Of a stretch of 64,000 nucleotides of DNA, positions 8,195-16,388 are shown in pieces. The notes under the pieces are model-generated. The model was given only the letters and a program-made list of their open reading frames with translations. It was not told where the DNA came from and did no database searches. The translations under genes were made by a program, and so were the position numbers. This DNA comes from Opitutaceae bacterium (GTDB lineage: Bacteria > Verrucomicrobiota > Verrucomicrobiia > Opitutales > Opitutaceae), in the NCBI GenBank assembly GCA_019455245.1, contig JACFMR010000007.1, forward strand, positions 52,030 to 116,029, written 5' to 3'. Position 1 is the first letter of the stretch, and each line of letters opens with the position of its first letter.

Positions 8195-11100
8195 TCTGAC
8201 TCGGGAGGCGTGAAGCCGCGGCGCATGACATTCTCTGCGACACTCCGTGGAAACAGGAAGTTTTCGAGATAGCCCTTGCCGCCGGCCTTGGTGCCGCCGC
8301 CGGACATCTTGAAGCCGCCGAACGGGTGACGCTCGACGATGGCGCCGGTGCAGCCGCGGTTGAGGTAGAGGTTGCCCACGAGCATTTCGTTCTGTGCGCG
8401 TTCGAGCGCCTTGGGGCTGCGGGAGAAAATGCCACCCGTCAGCGCGTAGTCGGTGCCGTTCACGAGGGCGAAGGCCTCGTCGAGGTTCTTCGCCTTCATT
8501 ACGGCGACCACCGGCCCGAAGATTTCCTCGCGGGCGATGGCGTGCTCGGTCTTCACGTTCACAAAGACGGTCGGCGGCACGAAGTAACCCTCGGCGGGCG
8601 CCTTGCCCTGGAACGCGAGCTTCGACTCCTTTTTGCCCTGTTCGATGAGGCCGAGGATTTTCTTTTGGGCGTCGGCGTCGATGACCGGGCCGACCATCGT
8701 GCCCGGCTTGGCGGGATCGCCGACGGGGAACGAGTCGCAGGCCGAGAGGAAGCGCTCGAGGAAGTGGTCATACACCTCGTCGAGAACGATGAGGCGCGAG
8801 AGCGCCGAACACTTCTGGCCGCTGAAGCCGAAGGCGCTGTAGAGCGCGGCCGGGATCGCCTCGTCGAGGTCGGCGTCGTTGTCGATGACGAGCGCGTTCT
8901 TGCCGCCCATCTCGCAGACGACCTTCTTGAGGTTCTGCTGGCCGGGCTGGGTCTTGCCGGCGGTCTCCCAAATCTTGCAGCCGACGGCGCGCGAGCCGGT
9001 GAAGGCGATGAAATCGACCTGCTTGTGGCCGACGAGATGCGCGCCGACGTCCTCGCCGAAGCCCGGCAGGAAGTTCAGCACGCCGGCCGGGATGCCGGCC
9101 TCGACCAAAATGTCCATCAGCACGCCGCCGATGACGGAGGTCTGCTCGGCGGGCTTCATGATGACGCAGTTGCCCGCGACGAGCGGGGCGACGACGAGAC
9201 CGGTGAGGATGGCCAGCGGGAAATTCCACGGCGCGATGGCGACACCGACGCCGCGCGGCGTCCAGGTCTGCACACAACGCTCGCCCGGGACCGCTTGGGT
9301 CACGACTGGTTTCGCGAGCTTGCGCATCTCGACGGCGTAGAAGCGGCAGAAGTCAATGGCCTCGGAGATGTCGCCGTCGGCCTCGATCCACGGCTTGCCC
9401 GCCTCGAGGATGAGGAGGGTGTTCAGCTCCATCCGGCGCGACTCCATGAGGTCGGCGGCGCGCTCGAGCATCTTCGCACGGTCCTCGATCGGGGTGGCGC
9501 GCCACTTCGGGAAGGCGGCGACGCCCGCCGCGACGGCGGCCTCCGCGTCCACGACAGTCGCCCGGGCCCAGGAGCCGATGACCTGCGAAGGCCTGGCCGG
9601 GTTGACGGAGGCGATGTATTCGCGGTCGGAAATCTTTTTGCCGTTGATGACGAGCGGCCACTTCTTGCCGAGTTGGGTCGTGTAGGCGGAGAGGGCGGCG
9701 CGCTGCTGGTCGCGATTCGCGGCGAGCGTGTAGTCGGTGTTGGCGGCGTTGCGGAACCGGTAGGGGCCGTTGCCCTCAACGGCCTTCGGGGGTGCAGCAG
9801 GGCGGTTGGGGGCAACCGCCCCTACCGACAGCGCCGTGACCGGGTTCTCAAGCAACGCGCTCAACTGTGCTTCACCGGTATTCTTTAAACGCAGAAAGCC
9901 TTCGTTGGAGGTGTTTTCCAGCAGGCGGCGGACGAGGTAGGCCATGCCGGGCAGCAGTTCGCCGATGGCGCAGTATTCGCGGACGCGGTGGCCCATTTTC
10001 AACAGCGAGACCTTCAACTCGTCGGCCATGCCGTAAAGCGCCTGGAACTCGTAGGCGCGCGGATTGATGCCGAGGCGCTCGGCCTGGGCGATGGCGTGGG
10101 CGCAGGAGCGGACGTTGTGCGAGGCGAAGTTCGGGGTGACGATGTCGATGTTCTCGAGGAGGAAGAGGGAGAGCTTCTCGTAGTTGGCGTCGGACTCGGG
10201 CTTCTTCTGCCAGACCGGGATGGGCCAGTCGCGCTGCTGGGCGATGATGGTCTCGTAGTCCCAGTAGGCGCCCTTGACGAGGCGGACGCTGAGCGGGCGG
10301 TTGTTCCGGCGGGCCCAGGCGACGAGGTCGCGCAGGTCGGCCTCGCAATCGCGCAGGTAGGCCTGGATGGCGATGCCGATGGCCGGCTGCGAGCGGAACT
10401 CGGGCTCCTCGAAGATGGACTTGAAGAGCTGGAGGGTGAGGTCCTTCAGCTTGTAGCTCTCCATGTCGAAGTTGATCAGCGCGCCGACCTCGGCCGCGCG
10501 GCGGAGGATGGGCCGGAAGCGCTCCTTGAGCGCGGCGATGGAGTTCTCCGGGTCGGCCGGGTGGACGTCGGGCGTGAGCGCGGAGATTTTGACCGAGAGG
10601 TTGAGGCGGGGCAGGGGGCCCTTGGGGCCGAGGTCGGAGAAGCACGGCTCCGGTTCCTTCGTGTAGAACTTGGAAACGGAGTCGAGGATCTCGAGGTTGC
10701 GCTGGAGGAAGATGTCGGCCTCGGCGTCGTTGAGCACGGTCTCGCCGAGGAGGTCGATGGTGGTGGCAAGGCCGAGCTTGGTGTTCTTTTTGATCTGCTT
10801 GAGCAGGTCCTCGCCCGTCTGGCCGGCGACGAACTGCCCGGCCATGTCCACGATCTGGGCCTTGACCGGGGTGGCGACGAGGGCGGGGGCGAAGGAGGAG
10901 GCGGCGAGACCGGCCTTGAGGGCGGGGTTGAGTTCGACGGCCTTGTCGCCGAGGTATTCCTGCAGGTGGCGGACGATCTCGCCGGAGGAGTTGAGCGAGG
11001 GCAGGACATCCACAAAGCGGAAAAGCTGGGTCTTGAAGACCGGGTCCTTCATGGACCACTCCATGAGGCGTGCATAGGCGCCCTTCTTGGAAAACAGGGC

Positions 11101-11196
11101 CGGCGGCGGCTGCTGGTCCATGAGGGCGAAGAGCTGTTCGCCCTTGGTGCGGATGGCGGCTTCGAGCTTGGGGTCGGGGGCAAGAAACGAGGACAT
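8191..11196 (-). CDS. putA: Bifunctional proline dehydrogenase / L-glutamate gamma-semialdehyde dehydrogenase
   Basis: A 1,001-residue cytosolic or membrane-peripheral enzyme that oxidises proline to P5C (FAD) and then to glutamate (NAD). The N-terminal PRODH barrel shows R-L-V-K-G-A-Y-W-D-Y-E and Y-E-F-Q-A-L-Y-G-M-A-D-E. The C-terminal aldehyde dehydrogenase domain (about residues 500-970) has the catalytic Cys in G-F-S-G-Q-K-C-S-A-L and the Glu region C-E-M-G-G-K-N-A. There is no ribbon-helix-helix DNA-binding domain, so unlike E. coli PutA it should not self-regulate by binding DNA. The interdomain linker (residues about 450-470) is encoded partly by a REP-like hairpin (9801-9825). The stop codon falls in the repeat at 8137-8194. 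Confidence 0.95.
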   Translation of the reverse strand: MSSFLAPDPKLEAAIRTKGEQLFALMDQQPPPALFSKKGAYARLMEWSMKDPVFKTQLFRFVDVLPSLNSSGEIVRHLQEYLGDKAVELNPALKAGLAASSFAPALVATPVKAQIVDMAGQFVAGQTGEDLLKQIKKNTKLGLATTIDLLGETVLNDAEADIFLQRNLEILDSVSKFYTKEPEPCFSDLGPKGPLPRLNLSVKISALTPDVHPADPENSIAALKERFRPILRRAAEVGALINFDMESYKLKDLTLQLFKSIFEEPEFRSQPAIGIAIQAYLRDCEADLRDLVAWARRNNRPLSVRLVKGAYWDYETIIAQQRDWPIPVWQKKPESDANYEKLSLFLLENIDIVTPNFASHNVRSCAHAIAQAERLGINPRAYEFQALYGMADELKVSLLKMGHRVREYCAIGELLPGMAYLVRRLLENTSNEGFLRLKNTGEAQLSALLENPVTALSVGAVAPNRPAAPPKAVEGNGPYRFRNAANTDYTLAANRDQQRAALSAYTTQLGKKWPLVINGKKISDREYIASVNPARPSQVIGSWARATVVDAEAAVAAGVAAFPKWRATPIEDRAKMLERAADLMESRRMELNTLLILEAGKPWIEADGDISEAIDFCRFYAVEMRKLAKPVVTQAVPGERCVQTWTPRGVGVAIAPWNFPLAILTGLVVAPLVAGNCVIMKPAEQTSVIGGVLMDILVEAGIPAGVLNFLPGFGEDVGAHLVGHKQVDFIAFTGSRAVGCKIWETAGKTQPGQQNLKKVVCEMGGKNALVIDNDADLDEAIPAALYSAFGFSGQKCSALSRLIVLDEVYDHFLERFLSACDSFPVGDPAKPGTMVGPVIDADAQKKILGLIEQGKKESKLAFQGKAPAEGYFVPPTVFVNVKTEHAIAREEIFGPVVAVMKAKNLDEAFALVNGTDYALTGGIFSRSPKALERAQNEMLVGNLYLNRGCTGAIVERHPFGGFKMSGGGTKAGGKGYLENFLFPRSVAENVMRRGFTPPESE
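9801..9825 (-). repeat. GTAG-headed hairpin embedded in frame in putA
   Basis: On the minus strand the element reads GTAGG followed by GGCGGTT, a short loop and AACCGCC, a 7-bp perfect stem behind a GTAG foot. It encodes V-G-A-V-A-P-N-R of PutA, starting at residue 458, in the linker between the two catalytic domains. It therefore appears to be an in-frame insertion tolerated by the protein. Confidence 0.5.
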
Positions 11197-11392
11197 GGTT
11201 TATGACAATTTATGACACAATCCGCCTCCGGACGGGTTTTGGCAAGGGGCGCGATATGGGCTGAACGGCTTAAACCGCGCGCTAATGCCGACCAGCAGGC
11301 GGATTTGGGCGGGGGTGACTGGGGCTTGGCCCGGGGCGAAAACCCTGCTAGCCACATTTCTGCGACTTTGGCGCAACCGACGTGTTCTGGGC

Positions 11393-11986
11393 ATGAACGA
11401 TGAACCTCCAGTGCAACCCGATGGGATGATCACCCCGCCCGACTTTACCACGTTTATGCGCAATTATCAGGACATGGTTTACTCCACCGCGGTCCGCCTT
11501 GTCGGCACCGAGGCGCAGGCGGAGGACATTTCCCAGGAGGTATTCCTGAAGGCGTATGAACACTTCGACAACTTGCGGACGAGCCCGACCGCCGGGGGCT
11601 GGTTGAAAACTGTCACCACCAACCTTTCGCTCAACCACCTGACGCGCTACCGCAACCGCTGGCGGTTTTTTTCCGAATTCAAGCGCACGGACGACTCCGG
11701 CGCCGAAGACGAGGCGGAAGTGGAGTTCGCGGCTCCCGATACTTTTTTCGGCGAACTCGATGCTGACGAACGCAAAGTCTGGCTCGAGCGCGCGCTGGAA
11801 CAATTGCCCGAGCACCAACGCGTGCCGCTGGTGCTCTTTCATTTTGAAGACATGCCCTATGACGAGATCGCGAAAAAACTTCGCGTCTCTTTGAGCAAAG
11901 TTAAGACCGACATCCTCCGCGCCCGCGCCGCGCTCGCCCAAGTGCTGATGCGTAGCGGGGCCACCCACGAAAAATTCAGCGCCTGA
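11393..11986 (+). CDS. RNA polymerase ECF-type sigma factor
   Basis: A 197-residue sigma-70 family factor. Region 2 is visible as Y-Q-D-M-V-Y-S-T-A-V-R-L-V-G, then A-E-D-I-S-Q-E-V-F-L-K-A-Y and G-G-W-L-K-T-V-T-T-N-L. Region 4 is L-P-E-H-Q-R-V-P-L-V-L-F-H-F-E-D-M-P-Y-D-E-I-A. Such factors redirect RNA polymerase to envelope or stress regulons. The ATG at 11393 gives M-N-D-E-P-P; longer in-frame starts exist but read through the divergent intergenic region. Six bases separate it from a downstream membrane protein that may be its anti-sigma partner. Confidence 0.9.
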   Translation: MNDEPPVQPDGMITPPDFTTFMRNYQDMVYSTAVRLVGTEAQAEDISQEVFLKAYEHFDNLRTSPTAGGWLKTVTTNLSLNHLTRYRNRWRFFSEFKRTDDSGAEDEAEVEFAAPDTFFGELDADERKVWLERALEQLPEHQRVPLVLFHFEDMPYDEIAKKLRVSLSKVKTDILRARAALAQVLMRSGATHEKFSA

Positions 11987-11992
11987 TTTGCC

Positions 11993-12436
11993 ATGTCCAA
12001 CCACGATCCAGAAAAACTTGAAAAGCTGATCCACCAATCGTTGCGTGCGCTGCCGGAGCGGCGGGCGCCGCGTTCGCTGGAGCTGCGCGTCATGGCCGCG
12101 ATCGAGGCCCGGCAAGCGCTGCCGTGGTGGCGCCAATCCTTCGCGCACTGGCCGCAACCGGCCAAGGCGGCGTTCTTCGTGCTGGCCGGCGCGCTCATTG
12201 GTTTGAGCCTGCGTTCCGGTGCGTCGGTCGAGGCCGGTTCGATCCTGAGCGGCCCCTTGGCACTGCTGGGGCAGATCAAGGCGATCCTCGGCGGCATCGG
12301 CGACATTGGCGCCCTGGTGCTGCGCCAGATTCCCCCGTCGTGGATCTACGGCGCGATCGCCTTCCTCGCGGTCATGTATGCCACCCTGATCGGCGTCGGC
12401 GCCACCGCCTACCGGGTATTTCTGCAACAACGTTAA
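11993..12436 (+). CDS. Small membrane protein, possible anti-sigma factor
   Basis: A 147-residue protein starting six bases after the sigma factor gene. The N-terminal 45 residues are soluble and charged (E-K-L-E-K-L-I-H-Q-S-L-R-A-L-P, then R-S-L-E-L-R-V-M-A-A-I-E-A-R), followed by two or three hydrophobic segments (about 58-76, 84-112, 118-140). That layout fits an anti-sigma factor with a cytosolic N-terminus. The zinc-binding H-x-x-x-C-x-x-C motif of ZAS anti-sigma factors is absent. The anti-sigma role is inferred from position and topology. Confidence 0.55.
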   Translation: MSNHDPEKLEKLIHQSLRALPERRAPRSLELRVMAAIEARQALPWWRQSFAHWPQPAKAAFFVLAGALIGLSLRSGASVEAGSILSGPLALLGQIKAILGGIGDIGALVLRQIPPSWIYGAIAFLAVMYATLIGVGATAYRVFLQQR

Positions 12437-12450
12437 TCCCCATTTTTATC

Positions 12451-14223
12451 ATGAACTCCCCCGACATGAATTTTATCGTCCGCCTGCAACTGTGGCTGGG
12501 GCTGATCCTGCTCCCGGCCGGATTGCTGCCGGCGCAGACGGCGCCTGAAACCACGGATATCCCGGCCACCGAGGAGGTGGCGGAACTGCCGACCACGGCC
12601 GAACCCGAATTGCGGCGTCTGGATGTGGCCGAAGCCGCGGCCGCGGTGGAGGTCGAGGTGACGGTCGCAACGGAGGCCCCGTCGGCCGCCGCGGCGGATG
12701 CATCCGGTGACGTTGAGTCCGTGGATACTGGGGCTGAGGCGTCGGTTGCGGCGGAAACGTCTGCCGCGACCGAAGGTGATGTCGAGGTGCTGGAGCACCG
12801 GAGCATCGTGGTGCGGCACCACGGCAACAACGTGCCGCTCGGCAATCATCATGTGCCCGCCGACGCGAAGGTTCGCGAAATGGTTTCGCTTCTGGGTGAT
12901 TCCGTGCTGGATGGCGAAAGTGACGGCGGCGTGGTTTCCATCATGGGCAACACCACGGTGAACGGCAAAGCCGGTGGCGAAGCCGTGGCGGTGATGGGCA
13001 ACGTGACGGTCAACGGCGAGGTGGGGCGTGAGGTTGTGGCGGTGATGGGCAACGTCATCTTGGGACCCAATGCCGTGGTGCGGGGCGACGTGGTTTCCGT
13101 GGGCGGCAAACTCCAGCTCGATCCCACCGCAGTCGTCGAGGGCGATGTGCAGGAAATCAATTTTTTCGGGGCCGGCATGAACTTCGACTGGCTCAAGCTC
13201 TGGCTGAAGGAATGCGCGCTGTTGGGCCGGCCGCTGGCGTTTCATGCCGGCTTGGGCTGGGCGTGGATGCTCGCGGGCGTGGTGTTCGCCCTCTACGTGC
13301 TGCTGGCTCTGCTGTTCCCGCGCGCGTTCGACAAGTGCACCGAGACCTTGGAAAACCGTCCGGGCTATTCGCTGCTGGCGGTGCTGTTGACGGTTTTGTT
13401 CACCCCGGTCCTTATCATCCTGCTCGTGGCGACGGGCGTGGGTATCATCCTGCTGCCGTTTGTCGTGGCGGCGCTGATGTTCGCCTCGTTCTTCGGCAAG
13501 GCGGTGATGCATGCCTGGCTGGGCCGGCGCATCACGAAGTATTTCGGGCCGGGGCCGATGGCGCATGCGGCCACGGCCACCCTGATCGGCGGCGTGCTGC
13601 TGCTGCTGCTCTACACCGTGCCGATCTTGGGCATGCTGTTGGCCAAGGTGTTTTCGGTAGTCGGTACCGGTGTGGTGGTCTACACGCTCTTCCTGGGCAT
13701 GCGGCGTGAACCTGCCGCATCACCGCCGATTGCGGCAGGTGCCACCGCGGCCGGCGCCGTGGTCGCCGCCGGGATGCCGTCCGCGGCTGAAGCGCCCACC
13801 GCAGCCACCGTGCAACCGGTGTTGTCGCCGGTGGCCTTGGTCAACCTGCCGCGGGCCGGCTTTTGGATCCGGATCGCCGCCTCGTTGATCGATATCATCA
13901 TCGTCGGGCTCGTGATCATGCTGACGGTGCCGGACATGGACTCTTATTTCATCCTGATCCTCATGCTCTACAGCGTGGTGCTGTGGGCGCTCAAGGGCAC
14001 CACGATCGGCGGCATCATTTGCGGTCTGAAAGTGATCCGCCTGGATGACCGACCGGTCGACTGGACCGTGGCCATCGTGCGCGGTTTGGGCGGTTTTCTT
14101 TCCCTGGTGGTGGTTGGTCTGGGTTACATCTGGGTGGCCTTCGATCGCGAACAGCAGTCCTGGCACGACAAGATCGCGGGCACCGTCATTGTGCGGGTGC
14201 CCAAGGGTACTCCGCTCATCTGA
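12451..14223 (+). CDS. Membrane protein with bactofilin-like beta repeats and C-terminal RDD domain
   Basis: A 590-residue protein; the ATG at 12451 opens a signal-like segment (L-W-L-G-L-I-L-L-P-A-G-L-L). Residues of about 30-125 are Glu/Ala/Thr-rich and low complexity. Residues of about 140-235 are short repeats such as G-x-V-V-S-I-M-G-N-T-T-V-N-G and A-V-M-G-N-V-T-V-N-G, resembling the right-handed beta helix of bactofilin-like (polymer-forming) domains. Hydrophobic segments follow, and an RDD domain ends the protein (A-G-F-W-I-R-I-A-A-S-L-I-D, later G-L-K-V-I-R-L-D-D). It follows the sigma factor pair by 14 bases and is likely co-transcribed. The biochemical role is unknown. Confidence 0.7.
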   Translation: MNSPDMNFIVRLQLWLGLILLPAGLLPAQTAPETTDIPATEEVAELPTTAEPELRRLDVAEAAAAVEVEVTVATEAPSAAAADASGDVESVDTGAEASVAAETSAATEGDVEVLEHRSIVVRHHGNNVPLGNHHVPADAKVREMVSLLGDSVLDGESDGGVVSIMGNTTVNGKAGGEAVAVMGNVTVNGEVGREVVAVMGNVILGPNAVVRGDVVSVGGKLQLDPTAVVEGDVQEINFFGAGMNFDWLKLWLKECALLGRPLAFHAGLGWAWMLAGVVFALYVLLALLFPRAFDKCTETLENRPGYSLLAVLLTVLFTPVLIILLVATGVGIILLPFVVAALMFASFFGKAVMHAWLGRRITKYFGPGPMAHAATATLIGGVLLLLLYTVPILGMLLAKVFSVVGTGVVVYTLFLGMRREPAASPPIAAGATAAGAVVAAGMPSAAEAPTAATVQPVLSPVALVNLPRAGFWIRIAASLIDIIIVGLVIMLTVPDMDSYFILILMLYSVVLWALKGTTIGGIICGLKVIRLDDRPVDWTVAIVRGLGGFLSLVVVGLGYIWVAFDREQQSWHDKIAGTVIVRVPKGTPLI

Positions 14224-14235
14224 GCGCCAAACACC

Positions 14236-14442
14236 ATGATGACGATATTCACCTTTTTGCTGTGGTGTATCCTGCTGGTGCTTTGCTGGCCGCTGGCCCT
14301 GCTCGCATTGGTTGCCTGGCCGGTGGTCTGGCTGTTGGCGCTGCCGTTCCGGCTGGCCGGCGCGGTGGTGGCGGCGGCGTTGGCGTTGATCCGGGCGCTG
14401 CTGTTTTTGCCGGCCCGGCTGCTGGGCGGCCTGCCGGCCTGA
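14236..14442 (+). CDS. Small hydrophobic protein, 68 residues
   Basis: Begins 12 bases after the RDD protein gene and is almost entirely hydrophobic, with two membrane segments (L-L-W-C-I-L-L-V-L-C-W-P and V-V-A-A-A-L-A-L-I-R-A-L-L-F-L). It is probably the last gene of the sigma factor operon. No family recognised; the tight spacing and membrane-like composition argue that it is real. Confidence 0.5.
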   Translation: MMTIFTFLLWCILLVLCWPLALLALVAWPVVWLLALPFRLAGAVVAAALALIRALLFLPARLLGGLPA

Positions 14443-14490
14443 GTCTGTTTTGGAAGTGACAGCGCCGGGCCCGGCGCAATGATTCCGGCC

Positions 14491-14976
14491 ATGGCAAAAC
14501 CATTGGTCGGAATCATCATGGGCAGCACCTCGGATTGGGAGACGATGCAGCATGCCGCCGCGATGCTGGAGCAGCTGGGCGTGCCGTTTGAAAAGCGCGT
14601 GGTCAGTGCGCATCGCACGCCGAAGCTGATGGTGAGCTACGCCGAGGGTGCGGAAAAGCGCGGCCTCAGGGTGATCATCGCCGGCGCGGGCGGGGCGGCA
14701 CACCTGCCGGGCATGACCGCTTCGCTGACCTCTCTGCCGGTGCTGGGCGTGCCGGTGGAATCCGCCGCGCTCAAGGGCATGGATTCGCTTTTGTCGATCG
14801 TGCAGATGCCCGGCGGGGTGCCGGTCGCCACCTTTGCCATTGGCAAACCGGGGGCGATCAACGCCGCGATTTTTGCCGCGCAAATCGTGGCCGGCGGCTC
14901 GGCGCGCATCCGCCGGGCGGTGGCGGCGCACCGGGCGAACCAGACCGGCAAGGTCCTGCAGGCCCGGCTGCCCTGA
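14491..14976 (+). CDS. purE: 5-(carboxyamino)imidazole ribonucleotide mutase
   Basis: A 161-residue class I PurE that moves the carboxylate of N5-CAIR to give CAIR in purine synthesis. Visible motifs are [13 protein letters not shown], the S-A-H-R-T-P loop and [11 protein letters not shown], all typical. I used the ATG at 14491 because family members begin a few residues before the first strand; the ATG at 14479 would add four residues. purK follows on the same strand after 58 bases, so the two act in sequence and are probably co-expressed. Confidence 0.95.
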   Translation: MAKPLVGIIMGSTSDWETMQHAAAMLEQLGVPFEKRVVSAHRTPKLMVSYAEGAEKRGLRVIIAGAGGAAHLPGMTASLTSLPVLGVPVESAALKGMDSLLSIVQMPGGVPVATFAIGKPGAINAAIFAAQIVAGGSARIRRAVAAHRANQTGKVLQARLP

Positions 14977-15034
14977 CGGACGGCAGGATTTTTCTTCCCC
15001 TCCCGCCGGGGCTCGGCCTTGGTGGAGTTTTCGC

Positions 15035-16198
15035 ATGACGATTCTTCCCGGCAGCACCCTCGGCGTTCTTGGTGGCGGACAGCTCGGCCGCATGTTTGCG
15101 CAGGCCGCGCAGACCTTGGGGTATCGCGTGCATGTGTATGAACCGCAGGCGGAGTGCCCGGCCGGCGCGGTGGCGAATCGTGAATTCAACGCCCTCTATG
15201 CCGATGCGGCGGCATTGCAGGAATTCGCGCGTGGCTGCGACGTGGTCACGTACGAATTTGAAAACATCCCGGCCGCGCCGTTGGAGCAGATCGGGTCGTT
15301 GACCCGGTTGTATCCGCGACCGGGCGTGTTGGAGATCTGTCAGAACCGGTTGCGGGAAAAAACCTGGCTGCGGCGCGAGGGGTTTCCGCACGTGCCCTTC
15401 GCCGAAGTGACCGCAGACGGGGATCTGGCCGCGGCGGTGCGGCGGATCGGCTGCCCGTGCGTGATCAAGACCGCGGATTTCGGTTACGACGGCAAGGGGC
15501 AACAGAAGGTGACCGATGAGGCGGCGCTGGAGCGGGCGGTGGCGCAGTTTGCCGGCCAGCATGTCGTGGTGGAGCGTTTCGTGGATTTCCGGTGCGAGCT
15601 TTCGGTGGTGGTGGCGCGCTCGGCCGCCGGTGAGTCGCGGGCCTTCCCGGTGGCGGAAAACATCCACACCAATCACATCCTTGATTTTTCCATCGTGCCG
15701 GCCCGGGTGAACGAGGCCATCCGGCGCGAGGCGGAGGAACTGGGCCGCGCCATCGTGGAGCGCCTGGACGTGGTCGGCTTGCTGGCGATCGAGCTGTTTC
15801 TGGCGGCCGACGGCCGGTTGCTGGTCAACGAACTGGCGCCACGGCCGCACAATTCCGGGCACTACACGTTGGATGCGTGCGTGACCTCGCAGTTCGAGCA
15901 ACACGTGCGGGCGGTCTGCGGCTTGCCGCTGGGCAGCGCCGCACTCGAGTCGCCCGTGGTGATGGTCAACATCCTGGGTGACGCGTGGCAGTGGAGTGAG
16001 GGCAAGGTGGTGGCCGCGCCCGATTGGGCGGCGTTGCTGGCGGATCCCAAAACCAAGCTGCATCTTTACGGAAAAAAGGAGCCGCGACGGGGACGAAAGA
16101 TGGGGCATTTTACTGTGCGGGATGCAGACGTTGCGGTCGCGCTGGAGCGTGCGCGAACGCTGAAAGCAGCGCTCCTTGCACCGGCGACCAGAGCCTGA
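15035..16198 (+). CDS. purK: 5-(carboxyamino)imidazole ribonucleotide synthase
   Basis: A 387-residue ATP-grasp enzyme that carboxylates AIR with bicarbonate and ATP to give N5-CAIR, the PurE substrate. The N-terminal G-V-L-G-G-G-Q-L-G-R-M, the Y-E-F-E-N-I-P motif, the ATP-grasp core K-T-A-D-F-G-Y-D-G-K-G-Q and N-E-L-A-P-R-P-H-N-S-G-H-Y-T are diagnostic. The ATG at 15035 starts directly before the first strand. Length matches the family. Confidence 0.95.
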   Translation: MTILPGSTLGVLGGGQLGRMFAQAAQTLGYRVHVYEPQAECPAGAVANREFNALYADAAALQEFARGCDVVTYEFENIPAAPLEQIGSLTRLYPRPGVLEICQNRLREKTWLRREGFPHVPFAEVTADGDLAAAVRRIGCPCVIKTADFGYDGKGQQKVTDEAALERAVAQFAGQHVVVERFVDFRCELSVVVARSAAGESRAFPVAENIHTNHILDFSIVPARVNEAIRREAEELGRAIVERLDVVGLLAIELFLAADGRLLVNELAPRPHNSGHYTLDACVTSQFEQHVRAVCGLPLGSAALESPVVMVNILGDAWQWSEGKVVAAPDWAALLADPKTKLHLYGKKEPRRGRKMGHFTVRDADVAVALERARTLKAALLAPATRA

Positions 16199-16388
16199 CA
16201 ACCGGCCGGGGGCAGTTGGCAAGATTCGGCAGCCGTCCGTCCATCAACGGGTAAGGCAAGCATGAGGTTGTAATATGTCTGTCATAAATTTGGTTGATTC
16301 ACGTCATGGAAGTTGCATTTGTCATCGCCAAGAGAACATGCGGCTTGGCCGCTCTCTTGCCTAACTACACACAACACACAACTGAACT

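Noticed and set aside
8326..11205. Long plus-strand open frames (520 and 405 residues) opposite putA
   Set aside because: They are antisense to a well-supported putA, their translations are Gly/Ala/Glu/Asp-rich with no domain, and GC-rich coding DNA often leaves such open frames.
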